A stretch of 64,000 nt of DNA from Stramonita haemastoma (taxonomy: Eukaryota; Mollusca; Gastropoda; Neogastropoda; Muricidae): positions 39,674,500-39,738,499 of the forward strand of contig CM060317.1 in NCBI GenBank assembly GCA_030674155.1. The letters are read 5' to 3'. The stretch's first letter is position 1; each line of letters begins with the position of its first letter. Under the pieces are notes generated by a model. It ran no database searches. It worked only from the letters and a program-made list of their open reading frames with translations, and was not told where the DNA came from. This document shows, piece after piece, positions 12,045-23,900 of the stretch. The position numbers and the translations under genes are program-made.

Positions 12045-14527
12045 ATTTGATTTATTCTTTTATATCAAGGATAATGGGATAAGCACTCTTGTGCTTTTTT
12101 ACATCCAGTCCCCGTGTGTATGCAGTTTTGTAAATGTCATCTGTTCCCACCGGCACACAATGGCCTACTCTTAGGAAAAGCGGAACAGGATTTAACATGT
12201 GCGCAAGATGTTCTGCGTGCGTTTGCACACAGGGCCTCGGTTTAAAGTCTCATCCGAATGATTTTTGGGGAGAGTGGAGTCAGCACTGATGGTAACTCCA
12301 GGAGAAAAATCTTGACCAGACTCAAACCCGGGTCTTCAAATTGCCAGCGCAATGTTCTGACCACTAGGCTATCAGTCCAGAGAGAGAGAGAGAGAGAGAA
12401 AGTGTGTGTGTTGTGTATGAACTATGTGCTGGCAAAAACTCCTTAAGTTGTAAACTTGGGGACAAACATTGACTGTTTGTCTCTCTTACTTGATTCACAA
12501 GTTTCATGAAGATATAAAGATGGAATGTAAACTATGCTGCAGGTCCAAAACATGACATTTTCAGAGTATGCTTGTCCAGTTGAAATCTGAAAAATGAAAA
12601 AAATGGGAGAAATGACTGAAGTTTGAAAAGCTGTGTTATTGATGGATGCATTAAGTGATGACCTTTCAGCAAGTATCTATGTTACTTATTTTTAAAATTG
12701 AAAAAAAGGTACATACAAGCAACAATGAAAGAAAAATAAACTTCACCTCAAACTTTTTATATAGGAAAAGGGTGCATGCAACTTACAACAAAAGAAGACA
12801 CTTATGAAAGCATAAATGATGACAGTTTAGTTTTAGCAAGTATATAAATGCAGCATACTCTTGAAAAGGAAAAAGAATACAAACAAGCAACTATGAAAGA
12901 AAAGTAAACTTCCCTTCAAAACTTTTCAAATGGGAAAAGGGCACAGGAAAACCACCACTGCCCCCCAAAATCCACCATCTCTCTACACATTAGTTTTGTT
13001 TACCTTCTCTATTTTACCCTATACATTTGTAATGCGCAGAAATTGTGAATGAAATGTGTACAGTTCCATGGAGAATTGGACAAGAAGTTGTAATTTTTTG
13101 GTGTGCAGAATGTGAGACTGCTGAGTCAGTTTGTGTCCCCGTACACAGGCCGCATCTATGGGCGCGCCGTATCGGGCCTGTGCATCCCCATGCAGAAAGA
13201 GGTGGCCAGAGCCATCAAACAGTCACGGCGAGCAGGTATGCCAGTCATTTTTATCATGTCTATGGCGGACACTATAGCCGAGTGGTTAACTGTTCAGTAT
13301 CAATCCCATAGGTCCATGAAGACGTGGGTTTGAATCCCAGCAGCATCCACTGAATTAAGGGTGGGGATTTTTTATGATCTCCCAGCAACTTCAAGTGCAG
13401 ACATTGCCAGTGCCTTAATTCCCATTGTGAATATACACATGCAGAAGACCAAATATGCACATTAAGGTAAAGGTAAAAAAGGTAAAGGTGTCCCATAACC
13501 TTGGCGGTCGCAGAGGAGCAAAGTGTTAGAGACCTCAGCTTCTCTAGGGGCCAGCATGTTGAGGGCGGCGCCCATCTCCTCTCCCTCATTGCTTTACCTT
13601 CCCTCATTGCTTTACCTTCCCTGACCCTAAAGAGGGCAGGTACCCATTTACAGCTGGGTGAACTGGGGGAAGTGTATTGAAGCCAAGGCGCTCAAACGGT
13701 CACCCATCCAACTTGTAACCACGCTCGACGCTGCTTAACTTGACTGGGGGGAAACGAGCGCTCTGACCACTGAGCTATTCTGCCCCCATATGCACATTAA
13801 AGATCCCATAATTCATGTCAGAGTTTGGTGGGTTACGAAACATGCACATACCCAGCATATATTCCCAAAGTTTGAATGCAGCTACCTTCATGGTGGGCAA
13901 AAACAGTCGCATACACAAAGTCTAACTATTGATGAACGTAGGAGCTCTAGTTGAGAAGTAACACACACAAAAAAGTATGATAAAATAATGTCTATGCTCT
14001 TCGTGTTTTATATATTGTATTCCATACCACTAGATACTGGTCACCCATTTTTTTCCATGCGAGTTGAATATTGCTTTCTAGCATTTTCTCTTACAAAATT
14101 TTACAAAAAACAAAAAAAGAGAAACAAAAACCCTTACAAGTAAGGGTCTAGGTCCTGCCAAGACAAAAACAAAATTGGAAATAAAAAAAATGGAAAGCAT
14201 TCATAAGAAAAAAAAAACAACTTTTTAAAGAACGTAAAATTCTTGCTGGATAGAAATAACAAATCGTGTAGTATTCTTCCTTGGTAGAAGTTCAGTTACT
14301 ACTGAAATTTGAAATGATGAAATTCCATCAGGTGATGGCAAAATTTCTGTGTTTTTTTTTCTTTTTTAAATGAGACAGGGATGTATTGTGGAAAACCTGT
14401 TGATTATGGATAATTCTTAAGATGTACTATATGGATGTTTGTTGCAGGTTACATGCCCTACATGTTTAAGAAATCAGAATTCTTGAAAGATCCTCGCCTC
14501 TTTGACCCTTTCAAGACACCCAGGTGA
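4910..14527 (+). CDS. MRPS18C: Mitochondrial small ribosomal subunit protein bS18m (MRPS18C), five exons
   Basis: This is a structural protein of the mitochondrial small ribosomal subunit. Exons are 4910-4994, 7350-7534, 11808-11891, 13109-13235 and 14448-14527. All junctions are GT-AG and phases close to 561 nt (186 residues plus stop). Exon 1 starts [18 protein letters not shown], which is Arg/Ser-rich and non-acidic, as expected of a mitochondrial import presequence. Exon 3 gives the hallmark [13 protein letters not shown] (C-x2-C of the S18 family). Exon 4 gives [18 protein letters not shown] and the GLC...[14 protein letters not shown] helix. Exon 5 gives the [18 protein letters not shown] ending. 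The S18C paralogue is chosen because the spacing and wording of exons 3-5 match human MRPS18C, which has 142 residues. The extra length is in the N-terminal linker of exon 2. Intron 2 carries nested TIR transposons, and intron 4 carries nested SINEs. The exon 1 choice rests on phase (A|GA) and presequence character. Confidence 0.9.
5280..6385 (-). other. Minus-strand open frames of unknown nature inside MRPS18C intron 1
   Basis: A 165-codon frame at 5427-5924 starts [18 protein letters not shown] and becomes poly-Pro through a G homopolymer. Short frames near 5946-6260 and 6182-6382 follow. The first about 60 residues look protein-like, the rest does not. No domain is recognised. It could be decayed transposon or chance; I do not call a gene. 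Confidence 0.25.
6390..7216. other. Intronic sequence of MRPS18C intron 1, no gene seen
   Basis: AT-rich DNA with A/T runs. No repeat family is recognised in it. Confidence 0.4.
7217..7284. repeat. (GT)n microsatellite
   Basis: A pure GT tract ending about 65 bp before the exon 2 acceptor of MRPS18C. On the transcript it is UG-rich DNA close to a 3' splice site. Confidence 0.95.
8849..10874. mobile_element. Nested TIR element, CAGGGTTC-type ends, 5-bp duplication
   Basis: The left end CAGGGTTCATACAG is followed by CAAGGACTTTTCAAGGAC. The right end is the inverse of CAGGGTTCGTACGGTCC. A 5-bp direct repeat CCTCC flanks it (8844-8848 and 10875-10879). Internally there is a module near 9530-9990 (AATTCTAGCCTGTTTAA...) shared with 52300-52700 and 54560-54880, then long (TG)n and (GA)n arrays. 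No transposase frame is seen, so it is non-autonomous. A related element with its own 5-bp duplication lies at 51676-54003. Confidence 0.8.
10019..10295. repeat. Compound (TG)n / (GA)n microsatellite with G run
   Basis: Two TG arrays separated by a CGCGCG-containing spacer, then a GA array and a G homopolymer. It lies inside the nested TIR element. Confidence 0.95.
11195..11495 (-). mobile_element. SINE family A copy flanked by (TG)n on both sides
   Basis: Tail at the left (CTTATTTCAAGGATAATGG), shared core and a tRNA-like head at the right (TCTGACCACCAG is the reverse A-box area). A TG tract lies at 11187-11199 and resumes directly after the head at 11495, as expected if the copy landed inside a TG microsatellite. 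Confidence 0.7.
12042..12380 (-). mobile_element. SINE family A copy flanked by (GA)n on both sides
   Basis: GA repeats occupy 11998-12040 and resume at 12380-12400. The SINE between them has tail TTATATCAAGGATAATGG, a core containing AAGATGTTCTGCGTGCG, and a tRNA-like head with A-box reverse CTGACCACTAGGCTATC and B-box reverse ACTCAAACCC. Confidence 0.75.
13255..13965 (+). mobile_element. SINE family C copy, interrupted by a SINE E insertion
   Basis: A tRNA-like head (ATAGCCGAGTGGTTAACTG, then GGGTTTGAATCCCAGC) is followed by a core with CAACTTCAAGTGCAGACAT and AATATGCACATTAA. After the SINE E insertion comes the tail with GGTGGGCAAAAACAGTCGCA and GGAGCTCTAG. The copy lies just after MRPS18C exon 4. 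Other C copies are at 21500, 26190 and 57185. Confidence 0.75.
13466..13787 (-). mobile_element. SINE family E: tRNA-like head joined to a 5S-rRNA-like segment
   Basis: It is flanked by a perfect 13-bp direct repeat ATATGCACATTAA (13453-13465 and 13788-13800). On the minus strand it begins GGGGCAGAATAGCTCAGTGG (A-box-like). A segment at 13698-13740 follows, containing GCGTGGTTAC and TTGGATGGGTGACCG, which resembles the box C part of 5S rRNA genes. Next comes AGCTGTAAATGGGTACC, and the tail is a GGTAAAGG-type repeat. Further copies lie near 33153, 36540 and 51105. Confidence 0.75.
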
Positions 14528-14645
14528 TGAATGCAGCTACCTCAAATTTGACAACATTTGGACAGTGATCATTATACTTGTGAAGTTGTTTTGGAGTATG
14601 AAATAGCTTGCTATGTTTAACATATGGTTTATAGATGTGTGATTA

Positions 14646-14651
14646 AATAAA
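14646..14651 (+). terminator. Polyadenylation signal AATAAA of MRPS18C
   Basis: A canonical AATAAA lies about 120 bp after the MRPS18C stop codon. It also lies about 340 bp from the stop of the convergent minus-strand gene, which fits two short convergent 3' UTRs. Confidence 0.6.
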
Positions 14652-14879
14652 AACATGAGAAAAAAAATGGTGTCACTAATATTTTCTATTGTTTTTGTGA
14701 TTGGTTTTAGTGAGGAGAGGGAAGGTGACAAAAACTAAGATTTGTTATTTCTGTTAGTTTAGGTGAACTGAGAGAATAGGTGTGTGTAAGGGGGGGGGGA
14801 CCTGCATTCAGTCAAAATTCTCATTCACACAGATAGCATTCAAGTGATAAAATAGAATACTTATTTGATAAAATCAAAT

Positions 14880-14987
14880 ATCTATTCATTTATTTGATAA
14901 AACAAATGAGCATTCCAAATGAATATTTTTCATATTCACACACAACAATACACCTCTATTCGATAGAGAAATATGCAAGTTTTTATT
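14880..14987 (-). terminator. Candidate polyadenylation signals of the PNKP/CYREN-like gene
   Basis: AATAAA on the minus strand (TTTATT on plus) occurs at 14982-14987, just after the stop. A further one occurs near 14889. The convergent MRPS18C signal is at 14646, leaving little space between the two 3' ends. Confidence 0.4.
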
Positions 14988-14989
14988 AT

Positions 14990-17900
14990 TTAAAAGAAGA
15001 TTTCGTCAAGAACAGATAAATCAGGAGGCTTTCGGACTGTTTCTGTCAGTCTGTTTGTTTTCTGTTGCTTGCTGGAAACGTTTGCTAACTGGCTGCTCTT
15101 GTTTGGTGAGCACAGCTGTTGTTCATCATCTGCCTTGCCTCCTTTGCCTTCCCCAGCCGTAGGTGATAGCCTGAAGCAGACATACAGCATTTGTGTGGAA
15201 TTTCCTGGAGAGACTCCAGCTGACATTTTCAAAGAGATTAATTAAGAAACTCTAAGAAGGGAGGTGTAAGGACAGTTAAGACATTCACCTGCCTAACAAG
15301 TACATTGTGAGGTTCTGAGTTCAATTCCAGCCTTGCCCTTTCTTCCCAGTATGATGAAAAAATTGAACTGAATGTCAAAGTCATTTCAATGAGATTATAA
15401 ACTGTGGCCTTCGTGTGCAAATGCATGCAGAACATCTTGTGCATACATTAAAAACCCATTCCACTAAAAACCCATTCCACTATTTAGGAGTAGGCCATGA
15501 TGCGCCAGTAGGAACGGATGACAAAATTTCAAGAATGCATGCCCATGGATGTCAAATTTAGACACCATCACCGCAGTGGGAATGGGGCTTCCTAAATGGT
15601 GGGGGATGGAAAAAAAGTCAAATCAAATACACTTTAATAATCCATGAAGGGCAATACAATACTGACAGGCATATTGATACGAACCATGATCAAAAGACAC
15701 AAGATAGTTACATTTCATATTTGTTCAAACATATGATAGCTTCAAATAAAAATATCACAAACATTCACACACATTCACATATGCATGACCTGTTGTCATA
15801 AACATGCATGTTTCACTATTATATCATATATGACCTGTATTTACCTGGATTTGGTGACATAATAGCTGACAATGACACTACACAAGATGACCACACACAA
15901 AAATGCTTGGAAATGCAAGTGTAAACACTTGCACAGCTTGTGACAAAATTTCAAGTCAATCGCTTGTCAGACAGATGCAGTTACAATATGAACAAAGTAG
16001 TCAATTTCAGGAGAAAAAACCTGAAAGAATTCAAAATCTAGGGGGAGTTTAGCTGTACAGAATTCCACAACAAGAGGGTTAAGAATTGGAGTAGTTATCT
16101 TTCTACAAGAAACTTGTGATGTAACATATCATCATCATTTGACATCGAGTTATTAGCCTCCCTAAAACCAAGCACCAGTGTATCAAAACCACTTGTAACC
16201 AAGCTGTGGTCAAGCTGGAGAAAAAATATATTTCTTTTAGGATCTCCTTTTCTGTTCTGGTAAGTCCATGATATACTGATCTACATCTCCTCTGAGTAGC
16301 CCATCCCACTGATCTGTTTAAACTGTTTCTGCTTTGCGTGACCTGTCTCATCATTTATATGATCTAACTCTCTAACATTTAACAACAAATAAGGCAAACT
16401 TGAGTATATACCCTTTTATCCCCTGCAGCTATAAAAGAAAGCAGCTACATATCATCAGTTTAAAAAACTATGCAGTTATCAAATCAATAGTCCCAACCTA
16501 GAGTAGACGAGGACAACTACCACCATCTCAAAAGAGGAGAACACGTCATCATTCTAAGACACCGCATTGGGCACAACAGACTAAATCACCACATGCCTAC
16601 AAAGCTGAAATGCGTTTCTTCTCCCCTGTGTGCCTGTGGTAAAGAAAACCAGACTGGTGAACATATCCCTCGAATATGCACACTACACTGCAACCTGAGG
16701 AAGACTATGGGGCCGACACAAATAACCCTACAAACCAAGCTGTAAGGCCCACGAGAGGAACAAGAAAGAACATGCCATTATTTTTCCCAGACACCAGACA
16801 CATCTGACTGTATGAAGCAAATGAGAGGAGAAGAAGATAAACTTTGCCAAAGGGCTGTGAGGAAATGTGAACACATACTGGAATACAAATGTGGGGAATG
16901 CGTGTCCTAAGAAATACAAAGACTGAAAACAATGCCAAGTGCACATACTACCTTTGTTTCTTTGGTGCTGTTAACCCATCATCATCATCTGTCAGAGGAG
17001 CAGTGACCTTCGCATCTACCTCTCTGCTGGTTGATGTCTTCTGCTGGGCCAAATCTACCACATCACGGGGTGTAGGGCCTATCACCTCTGTGCTTTCACT
17101 GTCTTTGGATACATTCACAGTGGAGAGAGAAGCCTTGTTTCCTCCACCAGTGCTTCTGTTTTGCAGGTTTTGTTGCTCTGCCTTCACTTGATTGCCGGAT
17201 GCAGGTCTCAATCAGATCGTCTCTGCCTGCCTGATTATGGCAAATGATAAGAAAAATATAGATTATCTGAAGATGTTTAATTAACTAATATATCTTGTAA
17301 TGTTGAGCAAATCAAAATGTTTCAGTGTTTTAAAAAAAAAAAAAAAAAAACAAACTCCTGTAAACAAAAAGATATGCCAAGAAAACTGACTTGTTCTTTT
17401 TTTTATTTTATTTTCTCCAGTTCCTTTCAAGTTCAAAAGTAAAAGGCAGCCACATATATACAAGAACACATTTTTTTTAAAAGTCAGAATGCGGCTACCT
17501 TAATGCTGAGCAAAAACGGTCCCATGTGCAAAATCTCACCACTAGTTAACACTTTCTACCCCGGGTACGGATTAATCCGTACCACGCGATCATCTCCTGT
17601 GGACGGGGTACGGATAAATCCGTACCACAGCAGTTACTTTCACTTTCGCCCTCCCATTCTGCTCTGTTCTTACTTGGCTGTTTTATCTTGTTGGCTTTAG
17701 CTGCTACATTGGCGGGCCTTTCTTCACAGGAATTTTCATGCGAAAGGAGTGTGTATTTTGTGTGCTTTTTGTTGTTGTTTGTGCTACATGCACGAAGTAT
17801 GGCTTCGACACGTCAGACATTCACTGCTGAGGAGGTAACAGAACTTTTAATGAATTATGACAGTGCCGATGAAGACAGTGTTTCCGATAGTGATAGTGAG

Positions 17901-20900
17901 AACTTTGAGCCACATGATGAGAGTGATTCTGACCGGGATACTAGCTACGTGGCACCGAGGAAAGAAGTCGACCAGCGGCAAGAGGGGGGGGGGAGGGGGC
18001 GTGGCGGTGGTGCTGCCAGTACCCCTACTGTAAACACGGACAGCTTGTGTGAAAAGGAGTGGACTGCTGGCCACAAACCACAGGGTGAAGTGCCAAAGTT
18101 TACTGGTAAAGAGGAGGTGAAAACAATGCCTAGTGAGAACACCCCACTCCACTTTTTCAAAATGTTTGTTACAGACGAAATGATGCAGTCATTTGTTGAT
18201 GAAACAAACAGATATGCTGACCAGTGCATTGCTGCGAAACAACCCTTGCCACCTCATTCACTGATGAACAAGTGGGAAAAAGTAAGCAAAGAAGAAATGG
18301 AAGTGTTTTTTGCTTTATTGTTTGCCATGGGCATCATCAACAAACCCCAGATTAGGAGTTACTGGTCTAAACACCCCATTCTTCAGACCCCTTTCTTCAA
18401 CACATGCATGACACGAAATCGCTTTGAGCAAATTCTGATGTTCTTGCACATAGCTAATAATGATGATCAGCCCGATGTGGATGATGTGGATCGTGACAAA
18501 CTTTTCAAAATTCGCCCATTCCTGACCAAATTTGAGGAAGCATGTAAAAATGTGTACACACCTGATGGAGCTAGCTGTTGATGAGTCAATGATGCCATGG
18601 CGGGGAAGGGTTGGTTTTAGACAGTTTGTGCCATCAAAGCCAATCAGATATGGCATCAAGCTGTATTTTTGCTGTGAGGCAAAATCAGGATATGTTTGCA
18701 GATTTTCTGTGTATTCTGGAAAGAAAGGAAATACTGCAGAAAAAAACCATGGAGAAAATGTAGTCCGTAACCTGATGGCTGATTTTTTCAAGAAGGGTCA
18801 CACTGTGTACATGGACAGTTTTTTTTCCAGTATTCAACTCTATGAAGATCTAATGTTGCAAGATACCAAAGCCTGTGGCACAATCAGATCAAACAGAAAG
18901 GGGATCCCCACATCTCTGAAAGAAAGCAAGCTACAGAAGTTTGAAGCAGTGTCAATGTGTCATGGACAAACAGTGTGCACAAAATACAAAGACAGGAAAG
19001 ATGTTTTCTTGCTCAGCACAAAGCACAGCAGTGTGATGGCAGAAGCAGAGAAAGTAGACAGACGAACAGGGGAAAAAAAGAAGAAGCCCCAAGTCATATT
19101 GCAGTACAAGTACATGAAGGGTGTTGATCAGTTTGATCAATACCTTGCATACTACTCTTTCAACCGCAAAACATTCAAATGGTGGAAAAGAGCACTGACC
19201 CATCTGATGCTGGTTGCAAAAGAGCAAAGTTTGATCATATACAACAAAGTCAACAAAACAACAAACTCAACCAGCTTGATTTCACTATGAAACTCATTGA
19301 AGAGATGACATGCAACATCCCACGCCTGTCCACTAAAACAAGCTCACCTGCTCTGCCAGTACGACTCACAGGCCGCCACTTTCCATCCCCTCTGCCTCCA
19401 AAGGAAAATGGCCGTACCACTCAAAAAAATTGCTTCGTTTGCACTATCTACAGTGGAAAGCGCACCAATGATGGCAAAAAAACCTACCTTCATCGAAGAG
19501 AGAGCAAATATGAATGCAGTGACTGTGATGTGGTTTTGTGTGCAGCCCCCTGTTTCAAGATTTGGCATACTGTTGCAGATTATCGCAGAGCAATCAGGGA
19601 TTATTTTGGCCTTGCCATGCTATAATAAACTAATCACAAGCTGGTTCATTCTGTAAATGTGTATAAAGTAGTGCAAGAAAATACAGGAACTTACCTAAAC
19701 AAGAGAAACATTATCTGTACATATTCGGGGACTGTCACTGTGAGAGTTATGTGTTCGATTCAATGGTTCGTTTGAATTATGTGGAATTATTCATTGGATG
19801 CTATGCTGGGATAAAGCTCATGTAAGTACCTTATGTTTATCTCTGGTTTTTTTATGTTTGTATGAGTTGTTATGTTATTGTTTTGTACTTGTTGCATGCA
19901 TTATGTGAGAATTATAAGTGCAGCAGTCCCGTCATGACTTGGAATTACGGAAATTACATAATATCAAACCAAATTTTTAAAGTAAATATTTTATCTAGGA
20001 TACCTTAAATTTACAAGTACAATATACAGGCAATTACCCACAAACTGCCAAAGTTTCATAAGAATTGGGCTTCAAACAAAAAAGATATGAGAATTTTACT
20101 ATGATGACCCAGTGCACAGTGCTCACAGCTGCTGCAGGGCTGGTCCACAGAGACTGCAGTGCAGCTGCACCCTTGGGGTACAAAGTGTTAAACTTAGTGC
20201 TCTAGCAGAGGAACAAAACAATAACAAAATCATGTTAGAAAATTATATTCAAGCACTAAGAATTGTTCCTTTATTTGGAATTAATACATAGGACATTCAG
20301 AGACACACTTGTCTTTATGGTTGTATGTGTATATAAACATATGCATTTATGCATAAAGTCGTTTGGTGACATGATGGCTGTATGTGTGTAAACATCCTAA
20401 TTGTGCACCATGTGGCCTACTGTACCTGTTTTAAAACATCTTTAGCAGTTTCCAGCAGCTCTTTTTCAGTCATAATGTAGACAGTATGGCGTGACCTGAA
20501 AACAAGTATATTGTGCTGATCATTATTGTACTGATTCTCAGTCACAACAAATGTTCAGTGACAGCGCTCTGTCTTGTATATTCGAATTTCTCAATTATGC
20601 TATTTTTTTCATCCATACTGCTCATGATGAAAACATCTTACTTTTATTTAGGGTTAGATGGAAGCTTGGCCACAAAGTAACTAAAATACATATAGATTAT
20701 AAATATGAGCATTCTACTTATTCATTTCTAAAAAGTTCATTTATTTATAGGTTATCATAAACATTTGTTTGGTCACTGCTGCAATAAGAAATGAATACAG
20801 TAAAAGAAAAATTCTTTTAAAAAAACAACTGAGCACATAACACAAAATTTATTTGGTTCTTGTTAGTCCACAGCTGTCAGTTTCCCCCACTTTCAAATGC

Positions 20901-23900
20901 TCCCAGCTGCTATCCATCCTATTCCATCCCATCCTAGCTAAGGCCAGCTGGTGCTAATTACAGCAGGAGCTGACCACACTTGGACTAGGTAAAAGGAAGC
21001 GGAACGCTTAATCTATCACAGGGCCCTGGAGTTATGCTGGATTTGTGCTTGTGAGCCCCACCCAAACATTTCCAACTTGAATTATGAGTCCAAACTGGCT
21101 GATTTGGGGAAAAGTTTTCTCTAACACAAAACTCTAGGTTGAGAAGAGGTGCGTTTGTTTATGTTACAAGGCATCTTTTGCACCTGACTGTTGCCAAAAT
21201 GCAATAGGGTTACATATGAAAAACACAGTACTGTCCATTCCTTTTGGTAATGTTACATTACTAATTTTCATGATAAAAAATCAAAACTAAAACTAGATAC
21301 CTGTAACAATGTTAAAATCATCATATTCAATCTTGACCAAACCCAAAGTAACTTATCTGAAAAATTCTTGATTTTCCTCCTCAATTAAAGGCAACTGAGA
21401 AAACAAAAGAGATGGAGGGGGTGGCTGTCACATAGGATCTGGCTTCCCTCTGCAGAAAATTCTTTCTTTCTGCTGTTTTCATTCATGTTACCTTCCGACA
21501 GACACCACTGCTGAGTGATTAACCCCACTTGACTTTAACTCCATGGGCCCATGAAGTCATGGGTTCCAATCTCAGTGGCATCTGGTAAATTAGGGGTGGG
21601 GATTTTTACGATGCCGCCACTGTAGTCTAGTAGTTAGGGCGTTTGACTCGTAATCTAAAGGTTGCGGGTTCGATCCCAGCTTTCAGCTATGGCATTGTGC
21701 CCTTGGAAAAGGCACTTTACGGCTATTTTCTCACCCCACCCAGGTGTAAAAGGGGTCCAACCTTGTGTTGGGGGTTAACCCTGTGATAGACTGGCATCCT
21801 ATCCAGGAGGGAGTCTATGACTCTCAGTCGCTTAACACCACAGAAACCGGGATAAGCACCGGCCTGATGAGCCTTAGGCTCGGTACAGACTTTAACTTTT
21901 ACGATCTCCCTGCCCAACTTCAAGTGCAGACCTGCCAGTGTCTTAATTCCCTTTGCGTATACATACATATAGAGAAGATCAAATTTGCATGTTAAAAATC
22001 CTGTGATTTATGTCAGCATTCAGTGGGTTACAGAAACTTGAACATACCCAGCATACATCCCCAAAGTTGGTAAGCAAAAAAAGTCACATATGCAAAATCT
22101 GACCATTAGTGAACCTCAAAGCTCTAGCCAAGGAATGAAAAAAAAAATTACCTTCCCCTGCCCTCCACAGAGCTAGTGCTGGAGGACTTTTCCAAAGTCG
22201 CAGGAGTTGGTTCCGACTCCATGGAACTTGATCTCTTTCTCAGCATCCATGAAGGGATATGCCTTGGTGCTACTTCTGAAGTGTGCTCCCTCTGCGTGGC
22301 TTGGTCGTCACTGAGACAGGTGTCCAGGTAGTACTGACTTGTGTCCGGTTTCTCTTTCTTTTCGACATGACTCCCCACCTTTTCCACGTGACTCCCCACC
22401 TTTTCCATCCGACTACCCACCTCTCCAACAGGTGTGGCATTCTCAGTGTACTGTGTCAGATATCTGTCCAATGGGATGCAACAATCAAATGTGTACATGT
22501 ACGGCTTCGTAAACATTCAGATCTAAACCTGCATAACTGCAGCTCCTATAGACCATGAAGACTTAAACAAAAAGAAAGGAGCAGACAATTTGGCAGGTGG
22601 TCAATAACAACACAATATCACATGCATGTACACACAGAAACAGATGCTTTTGAAAATATATGGTTGTGGCAAAGTGGTACCCCTGGGAAGTGCACTGTAT
22701 ATGATATGGACAATGGAATGTTTGCTGACATAGCACTTTGTTTCAGTATTTCATAGCCTGCAAATGGCAAGCAGATTTAATGGTTGATATTCTCACACAC
22801 ATACCTTTCAGTGAAAAAGTCAAGAGAAAAAGAACATGCTTATAACTATAACCTAGAAATTACAATGTAGGCCTACATGATCTTATCCCCATTTTTTTTT
22901 TGTTCTTTGGCTAGACCCCCTTCCCCCAAGGTTTTTACATATGTGACTGCCCCCCTCCCCCCATCATTCAGGCAGCCGCATTCTGACTTTGGGGACAACT
23001 CTGTCATTATAGCTGTTGGTGATACCATGACCACACGATTCTAAAAACCAACACAAAACTGACTGATAAACCAGCATCTATCACATAAACCAGCATCTAT
23101 CATACACTTGTCTATCACTACACACACCTCTCTAACTGGTGGATATCTTGAGCAAAGAGGAATTCACGCAGGCCTCGTGGGTGACTGACACAGACGTGCT
23201 GGTCAGTGAATGTTTCCAGGCGGTCAGCCAAAGGAATGGACGGTAATGATGATGTGGCAGTTGAAGTGGATTCCACCACAAGCTGAATCTGCTGCAGCAT
23301 TTGGGGACAGAGCTTGTTGTAGCGCTGTGGCAGGTCTTCATCTGTAGACAGTCGTTTATTTGCTCAGAACAAGGGTGTGAGTGTAGTCTGTCCTATCACA
23401 GCTTCAGCTTATTAACCTGAGAAAAGTTATTCACGTGTGCTCATCTGCATAAACATGAAAAGCTCTGATTTACATCAGTATGCATATTTTAAATGTTATT
23501 GCTTTTTGGTAAACAACCTGATCTTTACCATCATGAAAATGTAACCACATTTTACTTTAAAAACAGCACAAATATGTGCTTTGTCACCGCAGTTTGAGCA
23601 TAGGGTGAAGAACTGTATATAAAAATTATCATGAAATAGAAGAAAAAGCGCTGATGGCAACCCAATGAGCCTGGCAGAAGCAGAAAGACCTGGAAATCTG
23701 CTTCAGAGTAAATATAGCCATTGATAGGCCTACTTAATGCACAACTTTCCAGGTCATCAGAATCATGTCAGACTTCTGTCAACTATCAACATGGAGACTT
23801 CAGACTGATTTATCATCTCCAACACACAATAAGACACATTATAACAGAATGATTCAAACATTACCTTACCACCTTACAGTAAAAAATAAAACAAAAAAAC

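Noticed and set aside
13698..13740. 5S rRNA gene
   Set aside because: Only the box-C-like part is present and it is flanked by a tRNA-like head and SINE tail within target-site duplications.
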